From WTFY01 sp965220895 (GTDB taxonomy: Bacteria; Pseudomonadota; Gammaproteobacteria; UBA4575): a DNA stretch of 13,895 bases. A program made the translations under genes and the position numbers. Shown in pieces: positions 1 through 9,126 of the stretch (position 1 is its first letter; every line of letters begins with the position of its first letter). The DNA is taken from positions 1 to 13,895 of the forward strand of contig CBDCRF010000002.1 in the NCBI GenBank assembly GCA_965220895.1. The letters run 5' to 3'. The notes beneath the pieces are model-generated. The model was not told where the DNA came from, did no database searches, and saw only the letters and a program-made list of their open reading frames with translations.

Positions 1-21
1 AGGTCCAAAATATGCACCGGG

Positions 22-56
22 GGCCTTGCGCGTGTGCTACGCACACGTGCAAGGCC
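22..56. other. Main inverted repeat / hairpin (representative, copy 1)
   Basis: Left arm GGCCTTGCGCGTGTGC (22-37), loop TAC (38-40), right arm GCACACGTGCAAGGCC (41-56): a 16-position stem with a single non-Watson-Crick position (G30 opposite T48), which would be a G-U wobble in a forward-strand RNA. The right arm contains the palindrome CACGTG. The element occurs at the same place in every unit; copies 2 and 14 have a 15-bp version. It could be a protein-binding dyad, an RNA hairpin or an extruded cruciform. No T-run follows, so it is not an intrinsic-terminator shape. Confidence 0.8.
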
Positions 57-608
57 TGGAACTTGGGGAAGAAAAGCTGCCCAAACCATCCGGTCGTGCC
101 AGCAATTCCCTTGTGCTCTCTCCCTGCTAACTGCTGCGGCTAACATGGGCGCACAGTGGTTACCGTGGCAGCCGAGAGGCCCACTGGCTGCCAATCCCCA
201 GCGCCGGCCTTGTCACAAGTCAACAGACACCTTCTGGTAAATCCGGCCAGATGTCAGCTACAAATGGCTCCAATGACCCATTTTGACACCATCATCTCGC
301 CGATTTTTCCAAAAAGTAACCGACCGATGAGCCGACCACAGAAATCAACTCCTGGTCCGAACAGGGACTCTAAAGTGCCTAGCTAAGCCCAACCCAGCTT
401 CAATACCCAGCAACGACTTACTGTTGTCTAAAAACCCTGCTAACGAGCCCATCCTAGTTAATTGTACTAACGAGGTTATCGAGAACGAAAGCAAACTCCC
501 GGTCTGAACAACGGCCACTTTGACCCGCCTTCACAAATGGTATCTCATTAGCTCACCCTGGAGGCCAATCGCTCCTCAAATGAGGCCATCTAATCTGACC
601 GCCAGTGG

Positions 609-627
609 GTCCTGCAACTTTAAGGAC
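609..627. other. Small hairpin (representative, copy 1)
   Basis: GTCCT (609-613) and AGGAC (623-627) are reverse complements around a 9-nt spacer. It is intact in all 18 complete copies, including copy 16, which has a change directly upstream. Five pairs is weak and could be chance in a nearly invariant repeat. Confidence 0.4.
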
Positions 628-759
628 AAGAAAGACACTTAACGACTGGACTAGAGGGCAGCTCGTTAGCCGCACTTCACTTTTTCAGGTAGCCACATAC
701 GTAGTTGCTAACCCAGACCGAAATTGGGCCCCCGAACCTACCATAACGCATAGCCCGCT

Positions 760-1520
760 AGGTCCAAAATTGGCACCGGTGCCTTGCGCGTGTGCTACGC
801 ACACGTGCAAGGCCTGGAACTTGGGGAAGAAAAGCTGCCCAAACCATCCGGTCGTGCCAGCAATTCCCTTGTGCTCTGTCCCTGCTAACTGCTCCGGCTA
901 ACATGGGCGCACAGTGGTTACCGTGGCAACCGAGAGGCCCACTGGCTGCCAATCCCCAGCGCCGGCCTTGTCACAAGTCAACAGACACCTTCTGGTAAAT
1001 CCGGCCAGATGTCAGCTACAAATGGCTCCAATGACCTCATTTGACACCATCATCTGGCCGATTTTTCCAAAAGGTAACCGACCGATGAGCCGACCACAGA
1101 AATCAACTCCTGGTCCGAACAGGGACTCTAAAGTGCCTAGCTAAGCCCAACCCAGCTGAAATACCCAGCAACAACTTACTGTTGTCTAAAAAACCCTGCT
1201 AACGAGCCCATCCTAGTTAATTGTACTAACGAGGTTATCGAGAACGAAAGCAAACTCCCGGTCTGAACAACGGCCAATTTGACCCGCCTTCACAAATGGT
1301 ATCTCATTAGCTCACCTTGGACGCCAATCGCTCCTCAAATGAGGCCATCTAATCTGACCGCCAGTGGGTCCTGCAACTTTAAGGACAAGAAAGACACTTA
1401 ACGACTGGACTAGAGGGCAGCTCGTTAGCCGCACTTCACTTTTTCAGGTAGCCACACATACGTAGTTGCTAACCCAGACCGAAATTGGGCCCCCGAACCT
1501 ACCATAACGCATAGCCCCCT
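760..1520 (+). repeat. Monomer copy 2, class B
   Basis: 761 bp. Preceded by CCCGCTAGG. Class markers shared with copy 9 are CTCTGTCCC near 874, CTCCGG at 892-897, GACCTCATT near 1033, CAGCTGAAATACC near 1153 and GGCCAATTT near 1272. Private: a T in the G-run just before the hairpin (780), which shortens the hairpin stem to 15 bp (781-813), and a six-A run at 1188-1193 where most copies have five. Confidence 0.93.
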
Positions 1521-2281
1521 AGGTCCAAAAATGGCACCAGGGGCCTTGCGCGTGTGCTACGCACACGTGCAAGGCCTGGAACTTGGGGAAGAAAAGCTGC
1601 CCAAACCATCCGGTCGTGCCAGCAATTCCCTTGTGCTCTCTCCCTGCTAACTGCTGCGGCTAACATGGGCGCACAGTGGTTACCGTGGCAACCGAGAGGC
1701 CCACTGGCTGCCAATCCCCAGCGCCGGCCTTGTCACAAGTCAACAGACACCTTCTGGTAAATCCGGCCAGATGTCAGCTACGAATGGCTCCAATGACCCC
1801 ATTTGACACCATCATCTGGCCGATTTTTCCAAAAGGTAACCGACCGATGAGCCGACCACAGAAATCAACTCCTGCTCCGAACAGGGACTCTAAAGTGCCT
1901 AGCTAAGCCCAACCCAGCTGCAATACCCAGCAACGACTTACTGTTGTCTAAAAACCCTGCTAACGAGCCCATCCTAGTTAATTGTACTAACGAGGTTATC
2001 GAGAACGAAAGCAAACTCCCGGTCTGAACAACGGCCACTTTGACCCGCCTTCACAAATGGTATCTCATTAGCTCACCTTGGACGCCAATCGCTCCTCAAA
2101 TGAGGCCATCTTATCTGACCGCCAGTGGGTCCTGCAACTTTAAGGACAAGAAAGGCACTTAACGACTGGACTAGAGGGCAGCTCGTTAGCCGCACTTCAC
2201 TTTTTCAGGTAGCCACACATACGTAGTTGCTAACCCAGACCGAAATTGGGCCCCCGAACCTACCATAACGCATAGCCCGCT
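1521..2281 (+). repeat. Monomer copy 3, class C
   Basis: 761 bp. Header AAAAATGGCACCAGGGG. It shares TACGAATGG (near 1779) with copy 10 only. It has CCTGCTCCG near 1871, a variant shared with neighbours 4 and 5 and with copy 13. Private changes are CTTATCTG near 2110 and AAAGGCAC near 2152. Main hairpin 1542-1576; second inverted repeat 1764-1822. Confidence 0.93.
1764..1822. other. Second inverted repeat per unit (representative, copy 3)
   Basis: CGGCCAGATG (1764-1773) is the reverse complement of CATCTGGCCG (1813-1822), with 39 nt between. After two mismatched positions, AAA (1759-1761) and TTT (1825-1827) could extend the pairing. It recurs at the same offset in other units. It is weakened in copies 1 and 8 (CTCGCC, right arm), 11 (CCGACC, left arm) and 16 (TCTGGCC, left arm), so strict conservation is not evident. 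Confidence 0.6.
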
Positions 2282-3041
2282 AGGTCCAAAATTGGCACCG
2301 GGGCCTTGCGCGTGTGCTACGCACACGTGCAAGGCCTGGAACTTGGGGAAGAAAAGCTGCCCAAACCATCCGGTCGTGCCAGCAATTCCCTTGTGCTCTC
2401 TCCCTGCTAACTGCTGCGGCTAACATGGGCGAAGAGTGGTTACCGTGGCAACCGAGATGCCCACTGGCTGCCAATCCCCAGCGCCGGCCTTGTCACAAGT
2501 CAACAGACACCTTCTGGTAAATCCGGCCAGATGTCAGCTACAAATGGCTCCAATGACCCCATTTGACACCATCATCTGGCCGATTTTTCCAAAAGGTAAC
2601 CGACCGATGAGCCGACCACAGAAATCAACTCCTGCTCCGAACAGGGACTCTAAAGTGCCTAGCTAAGCCCAACCCAGCTGCAATACCCAGCAACGACTTA
2701 CTGTTGTCTAAAAACCCTGCTAACGAGCCCATCCTAGTTAATTGTACTAACGAGGTTATCGAGAACGAAAGGAAACTCCCGGTCTGAACAACGGCCACTT
2801 TGACCCGCCTTCACAAATGGTATCTCATTAGCTCACCTTGGACGCCAATCGCTCCTCAAATGAGGCCATCTAATCTGACCGCCAGTGGGTCCTGCAACTT
2901 TAAGGACAAGAAAGACACTTAACGACTGGACTAGAGGGCAGCTCGTTAGCCGCACTTCACTTTTTCAGGTAGCCACACATACGTAGTTGCTAACCCAGAC
3001 CGAAATTGGGCCCCCGAACCTACCATAACGCATAGCCCCCT
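2282..3041 (+). repeat. Monomer copy 4, class D
   Basis: 760 bp, one G fewer in the header run. Class D markers are GAAGAG at 2431-2436 (GCACAG in other classes) and GAGATGCCC starting at 2454. It shares CCTGCTCCG with copies 3 and 5, and an AAAGGAAAC variant (G at 2772) with copy 12 only. Main hairpin 2302-2336. Confidence 0.93.
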
Positions 3042-3802
3042 AGGTCCAAAATATGCACCGGGGGCCTTGCGCGTGTGCTACGCACACGTGCAAGGCCTGG
3101 AACTTGGGGAAGAAAAGCTGCCCAAACCATCCGGTCGTGCCAGCAATTCCCTTGTGCTCTCTCCCTGCTAACTGCTGCGGCTAACATGGGCGCACAGTGG
3201 TTACCGTGGCAGCCGAGAGGCCCACTGGCTGCCAATCCCCAGCGCCGGCCTTGTCACAAGTCAACAGACACCTTCTGGTAAATCCGGCCAGATGTCAGCT
3301 ACAAATGGCTCCAATGACCCCATTTGACACCATCATCTGGCCGATTTTTCCAAAAGGTAACCGACCGATGAGCCGACCACAGAAATCAACTCCTGCTCCG
3401 AACAGGGACTCTAAAGTGCCTAGCTAAGCCCAACCCAGCTGAAATACCCAGCAACGACTTACTGTTGTCTAAAAACCCTGCTAACGAGCCCATCCTAGTT
3501 AATTGTACTAACGAGGTTATCGAGAACGAAAGCAAACTCCCGGTCTGAACAACGGCCACTTTGACCCGCCTTCACAAATGGTATCTCATTAGCTCACCTT
3601 GGACGCCAATCGCTCCTCAAATGAGGCCATCTAATCTGACCGCCAGTGGGTCCTGCAACTTTAAGGACAAGAAAGACACTTAACGACTGGACTAGAGGGC
3701 AGCTCGTTAGCCGCACTTCACTTGTTCAGGTAGCCACACATACGTAGTTGCTAACCCAGACCGAAATTGGGCCCCCGAACCTACCATAACGCATAGCCCC
3801 CT
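3042..3802 (+). repeat. Monomer copy 5, class A (A' form)
   Basis: 761 bp. It has the TATGCACC header and GGCAGCC of class A but lacks the copy 1/8 markers in the middle (it has GACCCCATTTG, CTGGCC and AAAAGGTAACC). It has CCTGCTCCG, as in copies 3, 4 and 13, and CAGCTGAAATACC, as in class B copies. Private: CACTTGTTCAGG near 3719. Main hairpin 3063-3097. The mixed markers suggest a conversion or exchange history. Confidence 0.92.
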
Positions 3803-4563
3803 AGGTCCAAAAATGGCACCAGGGGCCTTGCGCGTGTGCTACGCACACGTGCAAGGCCTGGAACTTGGGGAAGAAAAGCTGCCCAAACCATCCGGTCGTG
3901 CCAGCAATTCCCTTGTGCTCTCTCCCTGCTAACTGCTGCGGCTAACATGGGCGCACAGTGGTTACCGTGGCAACCGAGAGGCCCACTGGCTGCCAATCCC
4001 CAGCGCCGGCCTTGTCACAAGTCAACAGACACCTTCTGGAAAATCCGGCCAGATGTCAGCTACAAATGGCTCCAATGACCCCATTTGACACCATCATCTG
4101 GCCGATTTTTCCAAAAGGTAACCGACCGATGAGCCGACCACAGAAATCAACTCCTGGTCCGAACAGGGACTCTAAAGTGCCTAGCTAAGCCCAACCCAGC
4201 TGCAATACCCAGCAACGACTTACTGTTGTCTAAAAACCCTGCTAACGAGCCCATCCTAGTTAATTGTACTAACGAGGTTATCGAGAAGGAAAGCAAACTC
4301 CCGGTCTGAACAACGGCCACTTTGACCCGCCTTCACAAATGGTATCTCATTAGCTCACCTTGGACGCCAATCGCTCCTCAAATGAGGCCATCTAATCTGA
4401 CCGCCAGTGGGTCCTGCAACTTTAAGGACAAGAAAGACACTTAACGACTGGACTAGAGGGCAGCTCGTTAGCCGCACTTCACTTTTTCAGGTAGCCACAC
4501 ATACGTAGTTGCTAACCCAGACCGAAATTGGGCCCCCGAACCTACCATAACGCATAGCCCGCT
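3803..4563 (+). repeat. Monomer copy 6, class C
   Basis: 761 bp. Header AAAAATGGCACCAGGGG, but TACAAATGG and CCTGGTCCG where copy 3 has other variants. Private: CTGGAAAATCC near 4036-4046 in place of CTGGTAAATCC, which removes the stop codon of a forward open frame; and GAGAAGGAAAGC near 4284. Main hairpin 3824-3858. Confidence 0.93.
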
Positions 4564-5323
4564 AGGTCCAAAATTGGCACCGGGGCCTTGCGCGTGTGCT
4601 ACGCACACGTGCAAGGCCTGGAACTTGGGGAAGAAAAGCTGCCCAAACCATCCGGTCGTGCCAGCAATTCCCTTGTGCTCTGTCCCTGCTAACTGCTGCG
4701 GCTAACATGGGCGAAGAGTGGTTACCGTGGCAACCGAGATGCCCACTGGCTGCCAATCCCCAGCGCCGGCCTTGTCACAAGTCAACAGACACCTTCTGGT
4801 AAATCCGGCCAGATGTCAGCTACAAATGGCTCCAATGACCCCATTTGACACCATCATCTGGCCGATTTTTCCAAAAGGTAACCGACCGATGAGCCGACCA
4901 CAGAAATCAACTCCTGGTCCGAACAGGGACTCTAAAGTGCCTAGCTAAGCCCAACCCAGCTGCAATACCCAGCAACGACTTACTGTTGTCTAAAAACCCT
5001 GCTAACAAGCCCATCCTAGTTAATTGTACTAACGAGGTTATCGAGAACGAAACCAAACTCCCGGTCTGAACAACGGCCACTTTGACCCGCCTTCACAAAT
5101 GGTATCTCATTAGCTCACCCTGGATGCCAATCGCTCCTCAAATGAGGCCATCTAATCTGACCGCCAGTGGGTCCTGCAACTTTAAGGACAAGAAAGACAC
5201 TTAACGACTGGACTAGAGGGCAGCTCGTTAGCCGCACTTCACTTTTTCAGGTAGCCACACATACGTAGTTGCTAACCCAGACCGAAATTGGGCCCCCGAA
5301 CCTACCATAACGCATAGCCCCCT
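4564..5323 (+). repeat. Monomer copy 7, class D with a B-type marker
   Basis: 760 bp. Class D markers GAAGAG (4713-4718) and GAGATGCCC are present, preceded by the CTCTGTCCC variant otherwise seen only in class B copies 2 and 9. It shares CTAACAAGCCC (A at 5007) and CACCCTGG with copy 11. Private: GAAACCAAAC near 5049 and GGATGCC near 5122. Main hairpin 4584-4618. Confidence 0.92.
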
Positions 5324-6084
5324 AGGTCCAAAATATGCACCGGGGGCCTTGCGCGTGTGCTACGCACACGTGCAAGGCCTGGAACTTGGGGAAGAAAAGC
5401 TGCCCAAACCATCCGGTCGTGCCAGCAATTCCCTTGTGCTCTCTCCCTGCTAACTGCTGCGGCTAACATGGGCGCACAGTGGTTACCGTGGCAGCCGAGA
5501 GGCCCACTGGCTGCCAATCCCCAGCGCCGGCCTTGTCACAAGTCAACAGACACCTTCTGGTAAATCCGGCCAGATGTCAGCTACAAATGGCTCCAATGAC
5601 CCATTTTGACACCATCATCTCGCCGATTTTTCCAAAAAGTAACCGACCGATGAGCCGACCACAGAAATCAACTCCTGGTCCGAACAGGGACTCTAAAGTG
5701 CCTAGCTAAGCCCAACCCAGCTGCAATACCCAGCAACGACTTACTGTTGTCTAAAAACCCTGCTAACGAGCCCATCCTAGTTAATTGTACTAACGAGGTT
5801 ATCGAGAACGAAAGCAAACTCCCGGTCTGAACAACGGCCACTTTGACCCGCCTTCACAAATGGTATCTCATTAGCTCACCCTGGACGCCAATCGCTCCTC
5901 AAATGAGGCCATCTAATCTGACCGCCAGTGGGTCCTGCAACTTTAAGGACAAGAAAGACACTTAACGACTGGACTAGAGGGCAGGTCGTTAGCCGCACTT
6001 CACTTTTTCAGGTAGCCACACATACGTAGTTGCTAACCCAGACCGAAATTGGGCCCCCGAACCTACCATAACGCATAGCCCGCT
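5324..6084 (+). repeat. Monomer copy 8, class A, near-duplicate of copy 1
   Basis: 761 bp. It carries the whole copy 1 marker set: TATG header, CCCATTTTG, CTCGCC, AAAAAGTAACC and CACCCTGG. The few differences I find from copy 1 are CAGCTGCAAT, GGACGCC, an intact GCCACACATACG, and a private GCAGGTCG near 5983. Main hairpin 5345-5379. Confidence 0.93.
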
Positions 6085-6844
6085 AGGTCCAAAATTGGCA
6101 CCGGGGCCTTGCGCGTGTGCTACGCACACGTGCAAGGCCTGGAACTTGGGGAAGAAAAGCTGCCCAAACCATCCGGTCGTGCCAGCAATTCCCTTGTGCT
6201 CTGTCCCTGCTAACTGCTCCGGCTAACATGGGCGCACAGTGGTTACCGTGGCAACCGAGAGGCCCACTGGCTGCCAATCCCCAGCGCCGGCCTTGTCACA
6301 AGTCAACAGACACCTTCTGGTAAATCCGGCCAGATGTCAGCTACAAATGGCTCCAATGACCTCATTTGACACCATCATCTGGCCGATTTTTCCAAAAGGT
6401 AACCGACCGATGAGCCGACCACAGAAATCAACTCCTGGTCCGAACAGGGACTCTAAAGTGCCTAGCTAAGCCCAACCCAGCTGAAATACCCAGCAATAAC
6501 TTACTGTTGTCTAAAAACCCTGCTAACGAGCCCATCCTAGTTAATTGTACTAACGAGGTTATCGAGAACGAAAGCAAACTCCCGGTCTGAACAACGGCCA
6601 ATTTGACCCGCCTTCACAAATGGTATCTCATTAGCTCACCTTGGACGCCAATCGCTCCTCAAATGAGGCCATCTAATCTGACCGCCAGTGGGTCCTGCAA
6701 CTTTAAGGACAAGAAAGACACTTAACGACTGGACTAGAGGGCAGCTCGTTAGCCGCACTTCACTTTTTCAGGTAGCCACACATACGTAGTTGCTAACCCA
6801 GACCGAAATTGGGCCCCCGAACCTACCATAACGCATAGCCCCCT
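6085..6844 (+). repeat. Monomer copy 9, class B, near-duplicate of copy 2
   Basis: 760 bp. It has all class B markers: CTCTGTCCC, CTCCGG, GACCTCATT, CAGCTGAAATACC and GGCCAATTT. It differs from copy 2 by an intact header G-run, a five-A run, and CAGCAATAAC at 6491-6500 where copy 2 has CAGCAACAAC and most copies CAGCAACGAC. Main hairpin 6105-6139. Confidence 0.93.
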
Positions 6845-7605
6845 AGGTCCAAAAATGGCACCAGGGGCCTTGCGCGTGTGCTACGCACACGTGCAAGGCC
6901 TGGAACTTGGGGAAGAAAAGCTGCCCAAACCATCCGGTCGTGCCAGCAATTCCCTTGTGCTCTCTCCCTGCTAACTGCTGCGGCTAACATGGGCGCACAG
7001 TGGTTACCGTGGCAACCGAGAGGCCCACTGGCTGCCAATCCCCAGCGCCGGCCTTGTCACAAGTCAACAGACACCTTCTGGTAAATCCGGCCAGATGTCA
7101 GCTACGAATGGCTCCAATGACCCCATTTGACACCATCATCTGGCCGATTTTTCCAAAAGGTAACCGACCGATGAGCCGACCACAGAAATCAACTCCTGGT
7201 CCGAACAGGGACTCTAAAGTGCCTAGCTAAGCCCAACCCAGCTGCAATACCCAGCAACGACTTACTGTTGTCTAAAAACCCTGCTAACGAGCCCATCCTA
7301 GTTAATTGTACTAACGAGGTTATCGAGAACGAAAGCAAACTCCCGGTCTGAACAACGGCCACTTTGACCCGCCTTCACAAATGGTATCTCATTAGCTCAC
7401 CTTGGACGCCAATCGCTCCTCAAATGAGGCCATCTAATCTGACCGCCAGTGGGTCCTGCAACTTTAAGGACAAGAAAGACACTTAACGACTGGACTAGAG
7501 GGCAGCTCGTTAGCCGCACTTCACTTTTTCAGGTAGCCACACATACGTAGTTGCTAACCCAGACCGAAATTGGGCCCCCGAACCTACCATAACGCATAGC
7601 CCGCT
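6845..7605 (+). repeat. Monomer copy 10, class C, near-duplicate of copy 3
   Basis: 761 bp. AAAAATGGCACCAGGGG header and the TACGAATGG variant found elsewhere only in copy 3. I see three differences from copy 3: CCTGGTCCG, CTAATCTG and AAAGACAC, each of which is the majority form. Main hairpin 6866-6900. Confidence 0.93.
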
Positions 7606-8365
7606 AGGTCCAAAATTGGCACCGGGGCCTTGCGCGTGTGCTACGCACACGTGCAAGGCCTGGAACTTGGGGAAGAAAAGCTGCCCAAACCATCCGGTCG
7701 TGCCAGCAATTCCCTTGTGCTCTCTCCCTGCTAACTGCTGCGGCTAACATGGGCGAAGAGTGGTTACCGTGGCAACCGAGATGCCCACTGGCTGCCAATC
7801 CCCAGCGCCGGCCTTGTCACAAGTCAACAGACACCTTCTGGTAAATCCGACCAGATGTCAGCTACAAATGGCTCCAATGACCCCATTTGACACCATCATC
7901 TGGCCGATTTTTCCAAAAGGTAACCGACCGATGAGCCGACCACAGAAATCAACTCCTGGTCCGAACAGGGACTCTAAAGTGCCTAGCTAAGCCCAACCCA
8001 GCTGCAATACCCAGCAACGACTTACTGTTGTCTAAAAACCCTGCTAACAAGCCCATCCTAGTTAATTGTACTAACGAGGTTATCGAGAACGAAAGCAAAC
8101 TCCCGGTCTGAACAACGGCCACTTTGACCCGCCTTCACAAATGGTATCTCATTAGCTCACCCTGGACGCCAATCGCTCCTCAAATGAGGCCATCTAATCT
8201 GACCGCCAGTGGGTCCTGCAACTTTAAGGACAAGAAAGACACTTAACGACTGGACTAGAGGGCAGCTCGTTAGCCGCACTTCACTTTTTCAGGTAGCCAC
8301 ACATACGTAGTTGCTAACCCAGACCGAAATTGGGCCCCCGAACCTACCATAACGCATAGCCCCCT
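7606..8365 (+). repeat. Monomer copy 11, class D
   Basis: 760 bp. GAAGAG at 7755-7760 and GAGATGCCC. CTAACAAGCCC (A at 8049) and CACCCTGG match copy 7 rather than copy 4. Private: ATCCGACCAG (A at 7850), which breaks one pair in the left arm of the second inverted repeat. Main hairpin 7626-7660. Confidence 0.93.
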
Positions 8366-9126
8366 AGGTCCAAAATATGCACCGGGGGCCTTGCGCGTGT
8401 GCTACGCACACGTGCAAGGCCTGGAACTTGGGGAAGAAAAGCTGCCCAAACCATCCGGTCGTGCCAGCAATTCCCTTGTGCTCTCTCCCTGCTAACTGCT
8501 GCGGCTAACATGGGCGCACAGTGGTTACCGTGGCAGCCGAGAGGCCCAGTGGCTGCCAATCCCCAGCGCCGGCCTTGTCACAAGTCAACAGACACCTTCT
8601 GGTAAATCCGGCCAGATGTCAGCTACAAATGGCTCCAATGACCCATTTTGACACCATCATCTGGCCGATTTTTCCAAAAAGTAACCGACCGATGAGCCGA
8701 CCACAGAAATCAACTCCTGGTCCGAACAGGGACTCTAAAGTGCCTAGCTAAGCCCAACCCAGCTGCAATACCCAGCAACGACTTACTGTTGTCTAAAAAC
8801 CCTGCTAACGAGCCCATCCTAGTTAATTGTACTAACGAGGTTATCGAGAACGAAAGGAAACTCCCGGTCTGAACAACGGCCACTTTGACCCGCCTTCACA
8901 AATGGTATCTCATTAGCTCACCTTGGACGCCAATCGCTCCTCAAATGAGGCCATCTAATCTGACCGCCAGTGGGTCCTGCAACTTTAAGGACAAGAAAGA
9001 CACTTAACGACTGGACTAGAGGGCAGCTCGTTAGCCGCACTTCACTTTTTCAGGTAGCCACACATACGTAGTTGCTAACCCAGACCGAAATTGGGCCCCC
9101 GAACCTACCATAACGCATAGCCCCCT
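8366..9126 (+). repeat. Monomer copy 12, mosaic class A
   Basis: 761 bp. The 5' and central part matches copies 1 and 8 (TATG header, GGCAGCC, CCCATTTTG, AAAAAGTAACC) except that it has CTGGCC rather than CTCGCC. The 3' part has AAAGGAAAC (G at 8857), shared only with copy 4, and CACCTTGG rather than the CACCCTGG of copies 1 and 8. Private: GGCCCAGTGGC near 8544. Main hairpin 8387-8421. Confidence 0.92.

Larger units (their letters stand above)
1..759 (+). repeat. Monomer copy 1, class A
   Basis: 759 bp. Header TATGCACC. It shares with copy 8 the CCCATTTTG block near 277-285, CTCGCC at 296-301, the AAAAAGTAACC run near 311 and the CACCCTGG variant. Private features are CAGCTTCAAT in place of CAGCTGCAAT, GGAGGCC near 560, and a 2-bp loss (GCCACATACG instead of GCCACACATACG, near 692-701), which explains its short length. 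Main hairpin at 22-56. Confidence 0.93.
1..3041. repeat. Block A-B-C-D, first occurrence (copies 1-4)
   Basis: This four-unit block recurs at 5324-8365, about 5,324 bp downstream. Class-specific markers are shared pairwise: copy 1 with 8, 2 with 9, 3 with 10, 4 with 11. By eye I find roughly three to five differences per pair, fewer than between neighbouring units. This indicates duplication of a multi-unit block rather than of single units. Confidence 0.82.
1521..3802. repeat. C-D-A trimer, first occurrence (copies 3-5)
   Basis: Three-unit motif of 2,282 bp. All three units share the CCTGCTCCG variant, which is otherwise seen only in copy 13. This suggests a local homogenisation tract that crossed unit boundaries, or descent of the trimer as a unit with later change elsewhere. 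Confidence 0.78.
3803..6084. repeat. C-D-A trimer, second occurrence (copies 6-8)
   Basis: Directly abuts the first trimer, so C-D-A-C-D-A runs without interruption from 1521 to 6084. It is the clearest stretch showing that the trimer is the basic higher-order unit. Its D unit (copy 7) carries one B-type marker, CTCTGTCCC. Confidence 0.78.
5324..8365. repeat. Block A-B-C-D, second occurrence (copies 8-11)
   Basis: Counterpart of copies 1-4, separated from them by the A'-C-D units (copies 5-7). Copies 9 and 10 lack the private changes of copies 2 and 3 (header T, six-A run, CTTATCTG, AAAGGCAC), so those arose after the duplication or were corrected here. Copy 11 matches copy 7 at CTAACAAG and CACCCTGG, so exchange with other D units has also occurred. 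Confidence 0.82.
6845..9126. repeat. C-D-A trimer, third occurrence (copies 10-12)
   Basis: Separated from the second trimer by the B unit at 6085-6844. Its terminal A unit (copy 12) is a mosaic, and another A-like unit follows at once (copy 13), after which the higher-order order stops. Confidence 0.76.

Noticed and set aside
22..56. Intrinsic transcription terminator
   Set aside because: The stem is strong but no run of T follows on either strand, and nothing in the window looks like bacterial genes that would need it.
22..59. Hairpin followed by CTGG, reminiscent of a Helitron 3' end (stem-loop plus CTRR)
   Set aside because: The CTGG overlaps the stem end instead of following it by several bases. 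No TC-type 5' end or A/T insertion target is defined, and all copies are in tandem. The resemblance is too weak to call a mobile element.
34..240. Forward 68-residue open frame starting at GTG inside the hairpin, repeated in every unit except copy 19
   Set aside because: It is a by-product of the repeat. It starts within the inverted repeat and overlaps two other frames. Changes between copies alter amino acids freely, copy 6 loses the stop (near 4040) and copy 19 gains an early stop. No domain, signal or ribosome-binding context is visible.
161..360. Possible RNA polymerase III internal promoter (A-box-like TGGCAACCGAG near 165, B-box-like GGTCCGAAC near 355)
   Set aside because: Both match the consensus poorly, the spacing is unusual, and no tRNA or 5S fold is present.
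156..386. Forward 76-residue open frame repeated in every complete unit
   Set aside because: It overlaps the 68-residue frame in another phase. Most differences between copies are amino-acid-changing (for example H, S or P at one position, W or S at another). Its presence reflects the near-identity of the units, not coding constraint.
500..520. CENP-B box
   Set aside because: I looked on both strands for the core pattern TTCG, four bases, A, two bases, CGGG. The nearest candidates around CTCCCGGTCTGAAC do not satisfy the required positions.
538..550. TGGTATC resembling the start of a retrotransposon primer-binding site complementary to initiator methionine tRNA
   Set aside because: Only about seven bases fit before the match breaks down, and there is no adjacent LTR end (TG...CA), polypurine tract or retroelement protein. 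Chance similarity is the simpler explanation.
605..901. 98-residue forward open frame across the copy 1/copy 2 junction
   Set aside because: It exists only because copy 1 has lost 2 bp near 692-701 and copy 2 has a shorter header run. The equivalent frame is closed in the other units, so it is an accident of indels.
1499..1714. Reverse-strand open frame of 64-71 residues per unit
   Set aside because: It lies antisense to the forward frames across the hairpin. Its length toggles between 64 and 71 residues because of one-base indels and substitutions in the header, as expected for non-coding repeat DNA.
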